This document shows positions 1 through 9,126 of a DNA stretch of 64,000 nucleotides, piece by piece. The translations under genes were made by a program, and so were the position numbers. This DNA comes from Streptomyces shenzhenensis (GTDB taxonomy: Bacteria > Actinomycetota > Actinomycetes > Streptomycetales > Streptomycetaceae). The DNA is taken from assembly GCF_021462265.1 (NCBI RefSeq), contig NZ_JAJONF010000004.1:1-64000 (forward strand), read 5' to 3'. Within the stretch, counting starts at the first letter, position 1. Each line of letters begins with the position of its first letter. The notes beneath the pieces are model-generated. The model did not search any database, was not told where the DNA came from, and saw nothing but the letters and a program-made list of their open reading frames with translations.

Positions 1-171
1 TGCGGGGCCGCGCCGATGCTGCCGGATCCGGGCGTCCGGTCCGGGGGCTCGCCGCGTACGGCAGGGGGCGAAGAACTACGACGGATGCTCCGGCTCAGCT
101 CCAGCCCCCTGTGCTCGGCGGGCACCGGCGCGGGGCGCGACTCGTGACCGCCGCCATGCCGGTGCCGGCGC

Positions 172-1044
172 TCAGGATCTCCCTGTCTTCCCCAGCATGT
201 AGTCCTCGGCGGCATCGGTGATCAGGTCCTTGACCGCCTGCGGGTGGGAGAGGAGGGACACGTGGGAGGAGTCGATCTCCACCGTCTTCCGGGCGTTCGC
301 CCGTTTCGCCTCGAATCGCTCCAGGCTCGGGTCGATCGCCCGGTCCTGCTTGCCGACGAGGGCGTACACGGGTTTGTTCCGCCATGCGGCGCCGGTGAGC
401 TTGTCCGTGAACGCCGACATCGCGATCGGACGCTGGGTGGCTCCCATGATGGCGGTCTGGCTCGTGGGCAGGTCCGCGGCGAAGACCTGGCGCAGTCGGT
501 CCGGCTGTATGTAGACGTCCGTGCCGGTGGTGCCGTCGGCGTTGCGGAAGGGCACCTGCTTCAGCGCCCCGGTGAGCGGGGCGGGGGCGAACTTCGCGGC
601 GAGGGCGGCCTGTGACTCTCCCGCGTCGGGCATGACCGCGTTGATGTACACGAGGGCCTTGACGTTGTCGTTTCCCACGGCGGCCTGGGAGATCACCTCG
701 CCGCCGTAGGAATGACCGGCCAGGACGATCGGTCCTTTGAGGGACTTCAGGAAACTCGCGAGGTAGGCCGAGTCCTGGGCGACACCGCGGAGCGGGTTGG
801 CCGGTGCGGCCACGGTGTAGCCGTTCCTCTGGAGCCGTTCCACGACGCCGTTCCAACTCGACGCGTCGGCGAAGGCGCCGTGTACGAGCACGATGGTGGG
901 TTTCGCCCGGCCGGGATCACCGCTCGGACCACCGGCCCGCGCGGTGACGGGTGCCAGGGCGGAGGTGGCGCCCGCCAGGGCCAGCAGGGCCGCGCCGCAG
1001 CGGGCGACGTACACGATGCGGCGGGGCTCACGGGATATGCGCAT
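172..1044 (-). CDS. Secreted alpha/beta hydrolase
   Basis: Predicted 290-aa exported hydrolase. The start chosen (ATG at 1044) gives an Arg-rich n-region, a hydrophobic core and an Ala-x-Ala-like cleavage site near residue 37, a normal Sec signal peptide; the longer upstream reading frame has no such logic. The mature part begins with the strand and oxyanion region IVLVHGAF. It carries the nucleophile elbow GHSYGG (Ser nucleophile), a late Asp in GKQDRAID and a His in SSHVSLLSHP, so the catalytic triad is plausible. The family (AB hydrolase_1/6-like) includes esterases and haloperoxidase-like proteins; the substrate cannot be read from sequence. It stands alone, divergent from the monooxygenase gene at 1517. 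Confidence 0.85.
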   Translation of the reverse strand: MRISREPRRIVYVARCGAALLALAGATSALAPVTARAGGPSGDPGRAKPTIVLVHGAFADASSWNGVVERLQRNGYTVAAPANPLRGVAQDSAYLASFLKSLKGPIVLAGHSYGGEVISQAAVGNDNVKALVYINAVMPDAGESQAALAAKFAPAPLTGALKQVPFRNADGTTGTDVYIQPDRLRQVFAADLPTSQTAIMGATQRPIAMSAFTDKLTGAAWRNKPVYALVGKQDRAIDPSLERFEAKRANARKTVEIDSSHVSLLSHPQAVKDLITDAAEDYMLGKTGRS

Positions 1045-1516
1045 GCCGGTCCTTCGGTGCGAGGGCGTCGGGCACGCCCGGGATTCCAGCGTCGAGGACC
1101 CTCGCCGCCGTGTCCCCGCGCACGGGCTGTCCGGGTGAACGAGCCGGTGGCCGGCGCGGCCGGGCGGAGCCGTTCGCCGGCCCGAGGGGCACCCGGTGGT
1201 GACGGGCTCCCTTGCCGGGCGCTGCCGCCGCCGCGTCGTCGCCGCGTCGTGGAAGGCGCAGGAGTGGGTGTTGGACGCGGAGCCTCTTAACGGTGGAGCC
1301 GGCGGAGCCGGTGGCGCAGGTCGCGAGGGTGGCGCCGAATGCGCGGGCGAGGCGCGGGCGATGGGGTGGTTCGGGGTGCCGGTGCCGGTGGGGCCGCCGA
1401 CGGAGACCGGGTGGGATCCGGGCTGGAAGGCGCAGCCAGGCGCAGGGAATAGGTGGAGGCGGGGTCTCGTTCTGCGGGTATAGTTGAATCGTAAACAACC
1501 TGGAGGGTGAGCGAGC
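1045..1516. other. Intergenic region between divergent genes
   Basis: About 470 bases with no convincing gene. It should hold the promoters of the leftward hydrolase and the rightward monooxygenase. An AT-richer patch just before 1517 (around 1480-1500) and a GGAGGG ribosome site at 1502-1507 mark the start of the rightward operon. No strong inverted repeat was found. Confidence 0.5.
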
Positions 1517-2647
1517 ATGCAGTTCGGGATCTTCACGGTCGGCGACGTCACGCCGGACCCCACCACGGGGCGGACGCCGAGCGAGCGGGAGCGCATCAAG
1601 GCGATCGTCGCGATCGCCCAGAAGGCCGAGGAGGTCGGCCTGGACGTCTTCGCGACCGGTGAGCACCACAACCCGCCGTTCGTGCCGTCGTCGCCGACCA
1701 CCATGCTCGGCTACGTCGCCGCGCGGACGGACAAGCTCATCCTCTCCACCTCCACCACCCTCATCACCACCAACGACCCGGTGAAGATCGCCGAGGACTT
1801 CGCGATGCTCCAGCACCTGGCCGACGGCCGGGTGGACCTGATGATGGGCCGCGGCAACACCGGGCCGGTCTATCCCTGGTTCGGGCAGGACATCCGGGAG
1901 GGCATCAACCTCGCCGTCGAGAACTACGCCCTGCTGCGCCGGCTGTGGCGCGAGGACGTCGTCGACTGGGAGGGCAAGTTCCGCACGCCGCTGCAGGGCT
2001 TCACCTCCACCCCGCGGCCGATGGACGACGTGCCGCCGTTCGTCTGGCACGGCTCGATCCGCTCGCCCGAGATAGCCGAGCAGGCCGCCTACTACGGCGA
2101 CGGCTTCTTCCACAACAACATCTTCTGGCCCGCCGACCACACCAAGCGGATGGTCGAGTTCTACCGGAAGCGGTTCGCCCACTACGGCCACGGCACGCCC
2201 GAGCAGGCGATCGTCGGCCTCGGCGGCCAGGTGTTCATGCGGAAGAACTCGCAGGACGCGGTGCGTGAGTTCCGGCCGTACTTCGACAACGCGCCGGTCT
2301 ACGGCCACGGGCCCTCCCTGGAGGACTTCACCGAGCAGACCCCGCTGACGGTGGGCTCGCCGCAGCAGGTGATCGAGAAGACGCTGAAGTTCCGCGAGTA
2401 CGCGGGCGACTACCAGCGTCAGCTGTTCCTGATGGACCACGCGGGGCTGCCGCTGAAGACGGTCCTGGAGCAGCTCGACATGCTCGGCGAGGAGGTCGTC
2501 CCGGTCCTGCGCAAGGAGTTCGCGAACGGCCGGCCGGCGAACGTGCCGGAGGCGCCGACGCACGCGTCGCTGCTCGCCGCCGCCACTGCGGAGAAGTCCG
2601 CGGAGGCCGCGGAGAAGGCTGTGGAGAAGAAGGAGGCCGAGGTATGA
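1517..2647 (+). CDS. LLM-class flavin-dependent monooxygenase
   Basis: Predicted 376-aa luciferase-like FMN-dependent monooxygenase, TIM-barrel fold. The N-terminal strand MQFGIFTVGD, the GEHH segment and the phosphate/flavin-binding segment around MMGRGNTG are typical of the LLM group that pairs with a dedicated reductase. GGAGGG lies 9 bases before the ATG. The C-terminus carries an Ala/Glu/Lys-rich tail of about 25 residues beyond the barrel, probably disordered. The next gene overlaps by 4 bases (ATGA), so monooxygenase and flavin reductase are translationally coupled as a two-component oxygenase. The substrate is unknown. Confidence 0.9.
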   Translation: MQFGIFTVGDVTPDPTTGRTPSERERIKAIVAIAQKAEEVGLDVFATGEHHNPPFVPSSPTTMLGYVAARTDKLILSTSTTLITTNDPVKIAEDFAMLQHLADGRVDLMMGRGNTGPVYPWFGQDIREGINLAVENYALLRRLWREDVVDWEGKFRTPLQGFTSTPRPMDDVPPFVWHGSIRSPEIAEQAAYYGDGFFHNNIFWPADHTKRMVEFYRKRFAHYGHGTPEQAIVGLGGQVFMRKNSQDAVREFRPYFDNAPVYGHGPSLEDFTEQTPLTVGSPQQVIEKTLKFREYAGDYQRQLFLMDHAGLPLKTVLEQLDMLGEEVVPVLRKEFANGRPANVPEAPTHASLLAAATAEKSAEAAEKAVEKKEAEV

Positions 2648-3234
2648 AGCTCGTCGTCGTCTCGGCGGGGCTGAGCGTGCCGTCGTCCACGCGGCTGCTG
2701 GCGGACCGGCTGGCAGCGGCCGTGGGCCGGCAGGCCCGGGTCGAGCTCGAGGTGGTGGAGCTGCGCGACCTCGCGGTCGAGATCGCGCACAACTTCACGA
2801 ACGGGTTCCCCGGGCGCAGGCTCGCGGCGGCCCAGGAGGCGGTGACCGAGGCGGACGGCCTGATCGTGGTCACGCCGGTGTTCACGGCCTCCTACAGCGG
2901 CCTGTTCAAGTCGTTCTTCGACGTGCTCGACAAGGACGCGCTGGCGGGCAAGCCGGTGCTGATCGCGGCGACCGGCGGTACGGCACGGCACTCGCTGGTG
3001 CTGGAGCACGCGCTGCGGCCGCTGTTCGCGTACCTGCGGGCGGTGGTCGTGCCGACAGCGGTGTACGCGGCGTCGGAGGACTGGGGCGCGGAGGGTCTGG
3101 AGAGCCGCGTCGAGCGGGCGGCGGGGGAGCTGGCGGCGCTGATGACGGGGCTGACCGCGGCCGGCCGCGACAAGCCGGAGGAGTTGCCGGTGGTTCCCTT
3201 CGCGGAGCAACTGGCGAGGCTGGGCGCGAGCTGA
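2644..3234 (+). CDS. NAD(P)H-dependent FMN reductase (partner of LLM oxygenase)
   Basis: Predicted 196-aa flavodoxin-like reductase. It starts at the ATG overlapping the stop of the upstream monooxygenase. The features are those of the SsuE/FMN_red family: N-terminal strand KLVVVSAG followed by a Ser/Thr-rich phosphate loop, the GLIVVTPVFTASYSGLFKSFFDVL segment that contacts the flavin, and an ATGG segment. It is expected to supply reduced FMN to the adjacent oxygenase. Nothing looks broken. Confidence 0.9.
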   Translation: MKLVVVSAGLSVPSSTRLLADRLAAAVGRQARVELEVVELRDLAVEIAHNFTNGFPGRRLAAAQEAVTEADGLIVVTPVFTASYSGLFKSFFDVLDKDALAGKPVLIAATGGTARHSLVLEHALRPLFAYLRAVVVPTAVYAASEDWGAEGLESRVERAAGELAALMTGLTAAGRDKPEELPVVPFAEQLARLGAS

Positions 3235-3673
3235 GGTGGGCCGGGGCCGGGGGTGGGGACGCTTACCGGCGCTGGCAGGGTGCTTCCCCCAGCCTTCGGC
3301 CGGGGGACCCCCAGCGCCCACCCTCCCCCACGCTCGGCTTCGCTCGCGCGGGGGGACCCCCATCGCCCTGCGGCACGACTGCCCGCGGCTATTCGGCGCC
3401 CCGCAAGGGGCGCGGGGCTGGGTCGATGTGCGGCTCCGCCGCGTGGGCGCGGCCAGCCGCCACTGGCCCGCACCCGACACTCGTCCTCAACGCCCCCGCA
3501 ACTCCCCACTCGCCACCCCGAGATGCAGTGCATCGCCCCCGGCATCCCCACCCGTCGCCCATGATCCTGCCCCCCTCCGGGTTGCCTCTGTGACGGTGAG
3601 AGGCAGGTAAAAAGGGTGATCGTAGGCCCGCTCACCACGCCAGAACCGCCGGAGGCCTTGGCAGACTGGGGAG
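3235..3673. repeat. Intergenic stem-loops and a dispersed Streptomyces intergenic repeat
   Basis: No gene seen. At about 3288-3360 are two G/C-rich hairpins of the type TCCCCC...GGGGGA, each with a TTCG-like loop, suitable as terminators for the monooxygenase/reductase pair. Around 3398-3450 is a second element, GGGGCGCGGGGCTG followed by TGCGGCTCCGCCGCGTGGGC. The same 21-base core recurs at 62487-62507, so it is a dispersed intergenic repeat. Confidence 0.7.
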
Positions 3674-4429
<756 letters not shown>

Positions 4430-5884
4430 GTGGGCCCTCTCCAGCGGCTGGAGCGGCTCACCCGGGTCCTGGTCCGGCGCCGGCCGGGCCTGCTCTCCCT
4501 GCGCACCACCTTCGTCGTCTCCTTCGCGGCGGTCACGGCCGCGGTCACGGTCGTCGTCGGCATCCTGTCGTACAACGCGGCCGCCCGGCTGGTCCGCGTC
4601 GACCAGCAGTCGGTGTTCACGCAGGTCGTCTCCGACGTCCAGGACGAGGTCAAGACGCACAGGATGGTGCCGGAGGACTTCTCCTCCTCCCAGCCCGGCC
4701 ATGATCTGGTCCGGCCCGCGCGCACCGACGTCCAGGTGCTCGGCGCGCGGGGTGAGATCGTCGACCGCGGCAGCCCGGTGCTGCCCGTCACCGCGGCGGA
4801 CCGGGCGGCCGCCACCGCCGCGCAGGCCGGGAAGACGGTCCAGCACAAGGACGTCCAGGCCGGCGAGGACCTGTTCCGGATCGCCACGGTCGCGCTCGGC
4901 GGCGGCCGGGGCGCGGTGCAGGTGGCCCAGGAGTTCAGCGACACCGAGGACCTGCTGCAGGCGCTCCAGCAGCGGACGCTGCTGCTGATGGCGGCCGTGG
5001 TGGTGGCCGCCGGGCTGTTCGGCTGGTGGCTGGCGAGGCGCATCACCCGCCGGCTGGTGATCCTGACGTCGGCGGCGGAGGACGTGGCCCGCACCCGGCA
5101 GCTCGGCATCCAGGTCCCGGTGACCGGACTGGACGAGGTGGGCCGGCTGGGCCGCGCCTTCGACCGGATGCTCGGCCGGCTCGCGCAGTCGGAGGAGGAC
5201 CAGCGGCGCCTGGTCCAGGACGCGGGCCACGAGCTGCGTACCCCGCTGACCTCGCTGCGTACGAACATCTCCCTGCTCCGCCGGATCGACGAACTCCCGC
5301 CCGCGACCCGTGACGAACTCGTCGCCGACCTCGGCCAGGAGGCGCGCGAGCTGACCGACCTGGTCAACGAGCTGGTCGACCTGGCGGCCGGGCAGTCCGA
5401 CAACGAGCCGCCGCAGCGGGTGGATCTGGCCGACATCGCGGAGGACGTGGCCGGGCTGGCCCGGCGCCGTACCGGCCGCGAGATCGTCCTGCGCGTCGCC
5501 GGTGACACGACGACCGACGGCCGGCCCGGCATGCTCCAGCGGGCCATCTCCAACCTCGTCGAGAACGCGGCCAAGTTCGACCGGGACGGCAAGGCGCCCA
5601 TCGAGATCAGCGTCACCGGCCCCGCCCGGCCGGGCACGGTCCGCGTCGAGGTCCTCGACCGCGGCTCCGGCATCGCGGAGGGCGACCTGATCCGTATCTT
5701 CGACCGCTTCTACCGAGCCGCCGACGCCCGCTCCCTGCCCGGCTCCGGCCTCGGCCTCTCCATCGTCCGCGAGGTCGCCATGGCCCACGGCGGCGCCCCC
5801 TTCGCCTTCCGCCGGGAGGGCGGCGGCGCGGTGATCGGGTTCACGGTGGGCGGCGGGATCGTCGCCGGCGGAACCCGCGGCTGA
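4430..5884 (+). CDS. Sensor histidine kinase
   Basis: Predicted 484-aa membrane kinase, GTG start immediately after the regulator stop. TM1 is about residues 26-48, followed by an extracytoplasmic sensor of about 130 residues. TM2 is about 184-203, then HAMP, then a HisKA domain with phospho-acceptor H267 in DAGHELRTPLTSL. The ATPase domain carries the N box (SNLVENAAKF), G1 (LDRGSGI) and G2 (GSGLGLSIV). All catalytic elements are present. It phosphorylates the preceding regulator. The architecture is that of the MprB-like group; the signal cannot be inferred. Confidence 0.93.
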   Translation: MGPLQRLERLTRVLVRRRPGLLSLRTTFVVSFAAVTAAVTVVVGILSYNAAARLVRVDQQSVFTQVVSDVQDEVKTHRMVPEDFSSSQPGHDLVRPARTDVQVLGARGEIVDRGSPVLPVTAADRAAATAAQAGKTVQHKDVQAGEDLFRIATVALGGGRGAVQVAQEFSDTEDLLQALQQRTLLLMAAVVVAAGLFGWWLARRITRRLVILTSAAEDVARTRQLGIQVPVTGLDEVGRLGRAFDRMLGRLAQSEEDQRRLVQDAGHELRTPLTSLRTNISLLRRIDELPPATRDELVADLGQEARELTDLVNELVDLAAGQSDNEPPQRVDLADIAEDVAGLARRRTGREIVLRVAGDTTTDGRPGMLQRAISNLVENAAKFDRDGKAPIEISVTGPARPGTVRVEVLDRGSGIAEGDLIRIFDRFYRAADARSLPGSGLGLSIVREVAMAHGGAPFAFRREGGGAVIGFTVGGGIVAGGTRG

Positions 5885-6260
5885 ATCGTGTGGCTGCGTG
5901 CCGCGTGACCGCGTGCCGCGTGCCGTGCGACCGCGTGAATGCATATGTGGCTGCGTGCTGCGTGAATGCGGGCTCCGTGCTGCGTGACGGCGTGCTGGGT
6001 GAATGCCTGCCGCGTCCTGCGTGCCCGCGTGCTCCGTGAATATGTCCTGCGTGACCGCCTGCCGCCTGCCCGCCTGCCTGCGTGCCTGCGTAACCACGTG
6101 CCCGCCTGCCCGCCTGCCTGCGTGACCACGTGCCCGCCTGCCTGCATGCATGCGTAACCACGTGCCCGCGCGCACCCCCCACCGCGCACCGAGCCGGGTG
6201 GTGACGTATCCCCGGTGGTGGGGTGATGATCGGGGCACCGGTGACTGCGGGGAGGAACTC
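5885..6260. repeat. Low-complexity tract of degenerate GCGTGNNTGCGTG repeats
   Basis: From about 5888 to 6170 the sequence is a degenerate array of short words such as GCGTGCC, GCGTGAAT, GCCTGCC and CCACGTGCCC. The later half includes larger repeats, for example the 14-base word TAACCACGTGCCCG at about 6090 and 6152 with a near-copy at about 6123. It fits no gene and the stop codons in all frames are scattered. It ends just before the M20 peptidase promoter and RBS. Slippage-prone simple repeats of this length are uncommon in Streptomyces intergenic DNA. Confidence 0.75.
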
Positions 6261-7529
6261 ATGCTGACCGATCAGGAGGCCGCGGCCCTCGGCTGCCTCG
6301 ACGAGGCGGCCGTCGGCCGGATGCTGCTGGAGTTGATGGCGGTCCCGAGCATGACCGGCAGCGCCGCGGAGTCGGAGCTCCAGCACCTGCTGGCCGGCCG
6401 CCTGGAGCGGCTCGGACTGGACGTCGACCTGTGGTCCATGGACCTGCCGGCGCTGCTCGCCGACCCCGAGTTCCCGGGCATGGAGGTGGCGCGGGAGGAA
6501 GCGTGGGGGCTGGTCGGGCGGACGCCCGGGGGCGGCGACGGGCCGACGCTGATCCTCCAGGGGCACGTGGACGTCGTACCGCCGGGGGACCCGGCCGCCT
6601 GGCAGGGCGATCCGTTCGTGCCGAGGGTGACGGGCGACGTCGTGCACGGGCGCGGGGCGTGCGACATGAAGGCCGGGCTGGTGGCGCACCTGGCCGCGCT
6701 GGCCGCGATCCGGGCGGCCGGGGTGCGGCTGCGGGGGCGGCTGGCCCTGCACTTCGTGGTGGGGGAGGAGGACGGCGGGCTGGGAGCGTTCGGCACCCTG
6801 CGCAGGGGGTACGACGGTGACGCCTGCGTGATCACCGAGCCGACGGCGGGGACGCTGATCACGGCGAACGCGGGGGCGCTGACCTTCCGGCTCACGGTGC
6901 CGGGGAAGGCGGCGCACGCCAGCTCGCGGGACGCCGGGGTGAGCGCGATCGACGGCTACCTCGCGATCCACCGGGCACTGGCCGACCTGGAGCGGGACCG
7001 CAACCGCGACCCCGATCCCCTGATGGCCGAGTACCCGATCCCGTACGCCCTCTCGGTCGGCACCCTGCGCGCGGGCGACTGGGCGAGCAGTGTGCCGGAC
7101 CTGCTGATCGCCGAGGGGCGGCTCGGGGTGCGGCTGGGCGAGGAACCGGCCGACGCGCGGGCCGAGGTGGAGCGGTGCGTGGCCGAGGTGTGCGCGGCCG
7201 ATCCGTGGTTGCGGGAGCACCCGGCGACGGTGACCTGGCCGGGCGGGCAGTTCGCGAGCGGGCGGCTGAAGGAGGGGCATCCGCTGCGGGCGGTGGTGCG
7301 GGACGCGTGCGCGGACACCAACGGCTGGGCGTCCCGGCCCCGGGAGCGCGGGGCGCCCTACGGCAGCGACCTGCGGCTGTACACGGGGGCCGGGATCCCG
7401 ACGCTCCAGTACGGGCCGGGGGACGTGCGGGTGGCGCACAGCGCGGAGGAGCGGGTGTCGGTGGCGGAGGTGGTGGCGGTGGCCCGGACCCTGGTGGTGA
7501 CGGCCCTGCGGACGGTCGGCGCGGAGTAG
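6261..7529 (+). CDS. M20-family zinc peptidase/deacylase (ArgE/DapE-like)
   Basis: Predicted 422-aa cytosolic metallohydrolase. ATG at 6261 follows GGGGAGGA at about 6250; longer in-frame starts run into the repeat tract and are rejected. Metal-site motifs are in order: GHVDVVP, GRGACDMKAG (bridging Asp), EED and TEPT, followed by the dimerisation insert with KAAHASSRDAG. The full length is normal for the family. It acts on N-acyl amino acids or succinyl-diaminopimelate-like peptides; the exact substrate is open. It is transcribed in the same direction as the two-component system but is separated from it by the repeat tract, so it is probably a separate unit. Confidence 0.88.
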   Translation: MLTDQEAAALGCLDEAAVGRMLLELMAVPSMTGSAAESELQHLLAGRLERLGLDVDLWSMDLPALLADPEFPGMEVAREEAWGLVGRTPGGGDGPTLILQGHVDVVPPGDPAAWQGDPFVPRVTGDVVHGRGACDMKAGLVAHLAALAAIRAAGVRLRGRLALHFVVGEEDGGLGAFGTLRRGYDGDACVITEPTAGTLITANAGALTFRLTVPGKAAHASSRDAGVSAIDGYLAIHRALADLERDRNRDPDPLMAEYPIPYALSVGTLRAGDWASSVPDLLIAEGRLGVRLGEEPADARAEVERCVAEVCAADPWLREHPATVTWPGGQFASGRLKEGHPLRAVVRDACADTNGWASRPRERGAPYGSDLRLYTGAGIPTLQYGPGDVRVAHSAEERVSVAEVVAVARTLVVTALRTVGAE

Positions 7530-7788
7530 GCGGGGCAGGCGGCTGAACCGTCGACAACCCGATCCTGACCCCCACCACGGCCCCGCCTCCAGGCCGGCCA
7601 CACCTGTCCGCCCGCCCTGCGCCGGCGTGAGGGCGGCCGGGCGGTCCTCGGCGAGGGCGGGGCCGTGCCGTGCCCTTGGCCGACCACACCCTGGAGAAGT
7701 CGCTGCCGGGACAGGGCGAGCAGGACGTCAGGGGCGCCCTGGACCGCGCGGGCGGCGCCGGCCGCGGCCGAACTTCGCCCCCCCGCCC

Positions 7789-7821
7789 GTTCACATCCGG
7801 CCACGTCGCCGGCTCACCCGG
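7789..7821 (+). promoter_or_regulatory. Candidate PHO-box-like 11-bp repeats
   Basis: Three consecutive 11-mers, GTTCACATCCG, GCCACGTCGCC and GGCTCACCCGG. The first and third resemble the Streptomyces PhoP direct-repeat unit (GTTCACC-type, 11-bp period). The distance to pstC (about 280 bases) is large, so this is tentative. Confidence 0.3.
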
Positions 7822-7979
7822 CCTGGCGGCGGCGTGCTCGCCCCGCCCCGCACGACCGTGCCCGGCCCGGCCGAACTCGCACCGCACGACCGCCTGCTGA
7901 GGGGTGCGGGCACCGCGCGGGAGGCGTCCCGCCCGACCCTCCAGTACACAGGCACCCACATGTCCCCCACTGAAATGAC

Positions 7980-8008
7980 GTGAACGGTTCACCTGTCCTC
8001 CACATTCG
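7980..8008 (+). promoter_or_regulatory. GTGAAC-N-GTTCAC palindrome with adjoining PHO-like unit
   Basis: A 13-bp palindrome GTGAACGGTTCAC is directly followed by the 11-mers GTTCACCTGTC and CTCCACATTCG. Overlapping divergent GTTCAC words upstream of a phosphate-transporter operon suggest PhoP control, although a dedicated repressor palindrome is equally possible. Confidence 0.4.
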
Positions 8009-8103
8009 ACGCGTCGCTGCGCAAGGAACCAGCCATTGACTCTGGGGCGCGGCACCCCGATTCGGAGCCGTGTGGGGAGTAACGCTTCGTAGAGGGGGGC
8101 ACA

Positions 8104-9126
8104 GTGGTGTCCGCGCTCAGGGGTTCCGCCGGGGCGGAATCCGAAAGACCCGTGCCCAGGCGGCCGTCGCCCGCCCGGGGGCTCGGGGACCGGATCTTCC
8201 GGGTCCAGTTGACGGCCGCCGGCGTCATCGTTCTCGCCATCATGGCCGCCGTAGGGCTGTTCCTGCTGCTCCGGGCCGGGCAGGCGCTGCGCACCAGAGG
8301 GGTCTGGGGCTTCCTCACCACCGCCGACTGGCAGCCGGACGTGCACCGCTTCGGTATCGCGGCCGTGCTCACCGGCACCCTGTTCATCGCCGCCGTGGCC
8401 GTCACGATCAGCGTGCCGCTGGCCCTCGGGACCGCCCTGTTCATCTCGGACATCGCGCCGCGTCCGCTGCGCCGCACGCTCGTCTCCATGGTCGACCTGA
8501 TGGCCGCCGTGCCGTCCGTGGTCTACGGCCTGTGGGGGCTCTTCTTCCTCCAGCAGCACGTGATCGGGCTGTCCCGGTGGCTGTCGGACTGGTTCGGATG
8601 GATCCCCTTCCTGCACGTCGACGGCACCCAGCCGGGCGAACCGCTCGCCTCCCAGAGCGTCTACACCGCCTCCACCTTCGTCGCCGGAATCGTCGTGGCC
8701 CTGATGGTCGCGCCGATCCAGTGCTCGGTGATGCGCGAGGTGTTCGCGCAGGCCCCGGCCGGTGAACGCGAGGGCGCCTACGCGCTCGGCGCCACCCGCT
8801 GGGGCATGATCCGCGCGGTCGTGCTGCCGTACGGCATGGGCGGGATCATCGGCGGCACCATGCTGGGCCTGGGCCGGGCCCTCGGCGAGACCATCGCGGT
8901 CTACCTGATCATCTCCCCGGTCTTCACCATCCAGCCGCACATCCTGCAGACCGGCTCGAACTCCGTCTCCTCCCTCATCGCCCTGCACTACGGCGATGCC
9001 TCCGCCTTCGGCATGTCGGCGCTGATGGCAGCGGGCCTGGCGCTGTTCCTGCTCACCCTGGCGGTCAACTTCACCGCCTCCTCGATCGTGGCGCGGTCAC
9101 GGTCCGGCGCACAGAGCGAGGCGTGA
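8104..9126 (+). CDS. pstC: Phosphate ABC transporter permease PstC
   Basis: Predicted 340-aa inner-membrane permease. A short cytosolic N-terminus precedes TM1 (about residues 38-60). The PstC-type segment GTALFISDIAPRPLRRTLVSMVDLMAAVPSVVYG and the EAA-like coupling loop (EREGAYALGATRWGMIRAVVLPYGMGGIIGG) contacting the ATPase are clear. GTG start with AGGGGGG upstream; a second GTG is the next codon. It overlaps pstA by 4 bases. It forms the channel with PstA and takes substrate from the binding proteins encoded downstream. Confidence 0.92.
   Translation: MVSALRGSAGAESERPVPRRPSPARGLGDRIFRVQLTAAGVIVLAIMAAVGLFLLLRAGQALRTRGVWGFLTTADWQPDVHRFGIAAVLTGTLFIAAVAVTISVPLALGTALFISDIAPRPLRRTLVSMVDLMAAVPSVVYGLWGLFFLQQHVIGLSRWLSDWFGWIPFLHVDGTQPGEPLASQSVYTASTFVAGIVVALMVAPIQCSVMREVFAQAPAGEREGAYALGATRWGMIRAVVLPYGMGGIIGGTMLGLGRALGETIAVYLIISPVFTIQPHILQTGSNSVSSLIALHYGDASAFGMSALMAAGLALFLLTLAVNFTASSIVARSRSGAQSEA

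Larger units (their letters stand above)
7530..8103. other. Regulatory region upstream of the pst-like operon
   Basis: About 570 bases without a supported gene. It contains PHO-box-like direct repeats (7789-7821 and 7987-8008), a perfect GTGAAC-N-GTTCAC palindrome (7980-7992), a weak TTGACT...GATTCG promoter candidate near 8036-8064 and a strong AGGGGGG ribosome site before the GTG at 8104. The first half is G/C-rich and featureless. Confidence 0.5.

Noticed and set aside
95..856. Long open frame antisense to the alpha/beta hydrolase
   Set aside because: Arg/Pro/Gly-rich compositional shadow of the real gene on the same strand in another frame; no family features.
1028..2563. 511-aa frame antisense to the LLM monooxygenase
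   Set aside because: High-GC third-position shadow; the overlapping + strand gene has clear family motifs and RBS.
5888..6170. CRISPR array
   Set aside because: Units are 5-10 bases, degenerate and without unique spacers of constant length.
6892..8988. 698-aa antisense frame spanning the M20 gene, the spacer and pstC
   Set aside because: Proline/Arg/Gly shadow without domains; crosses two well-supported genes.
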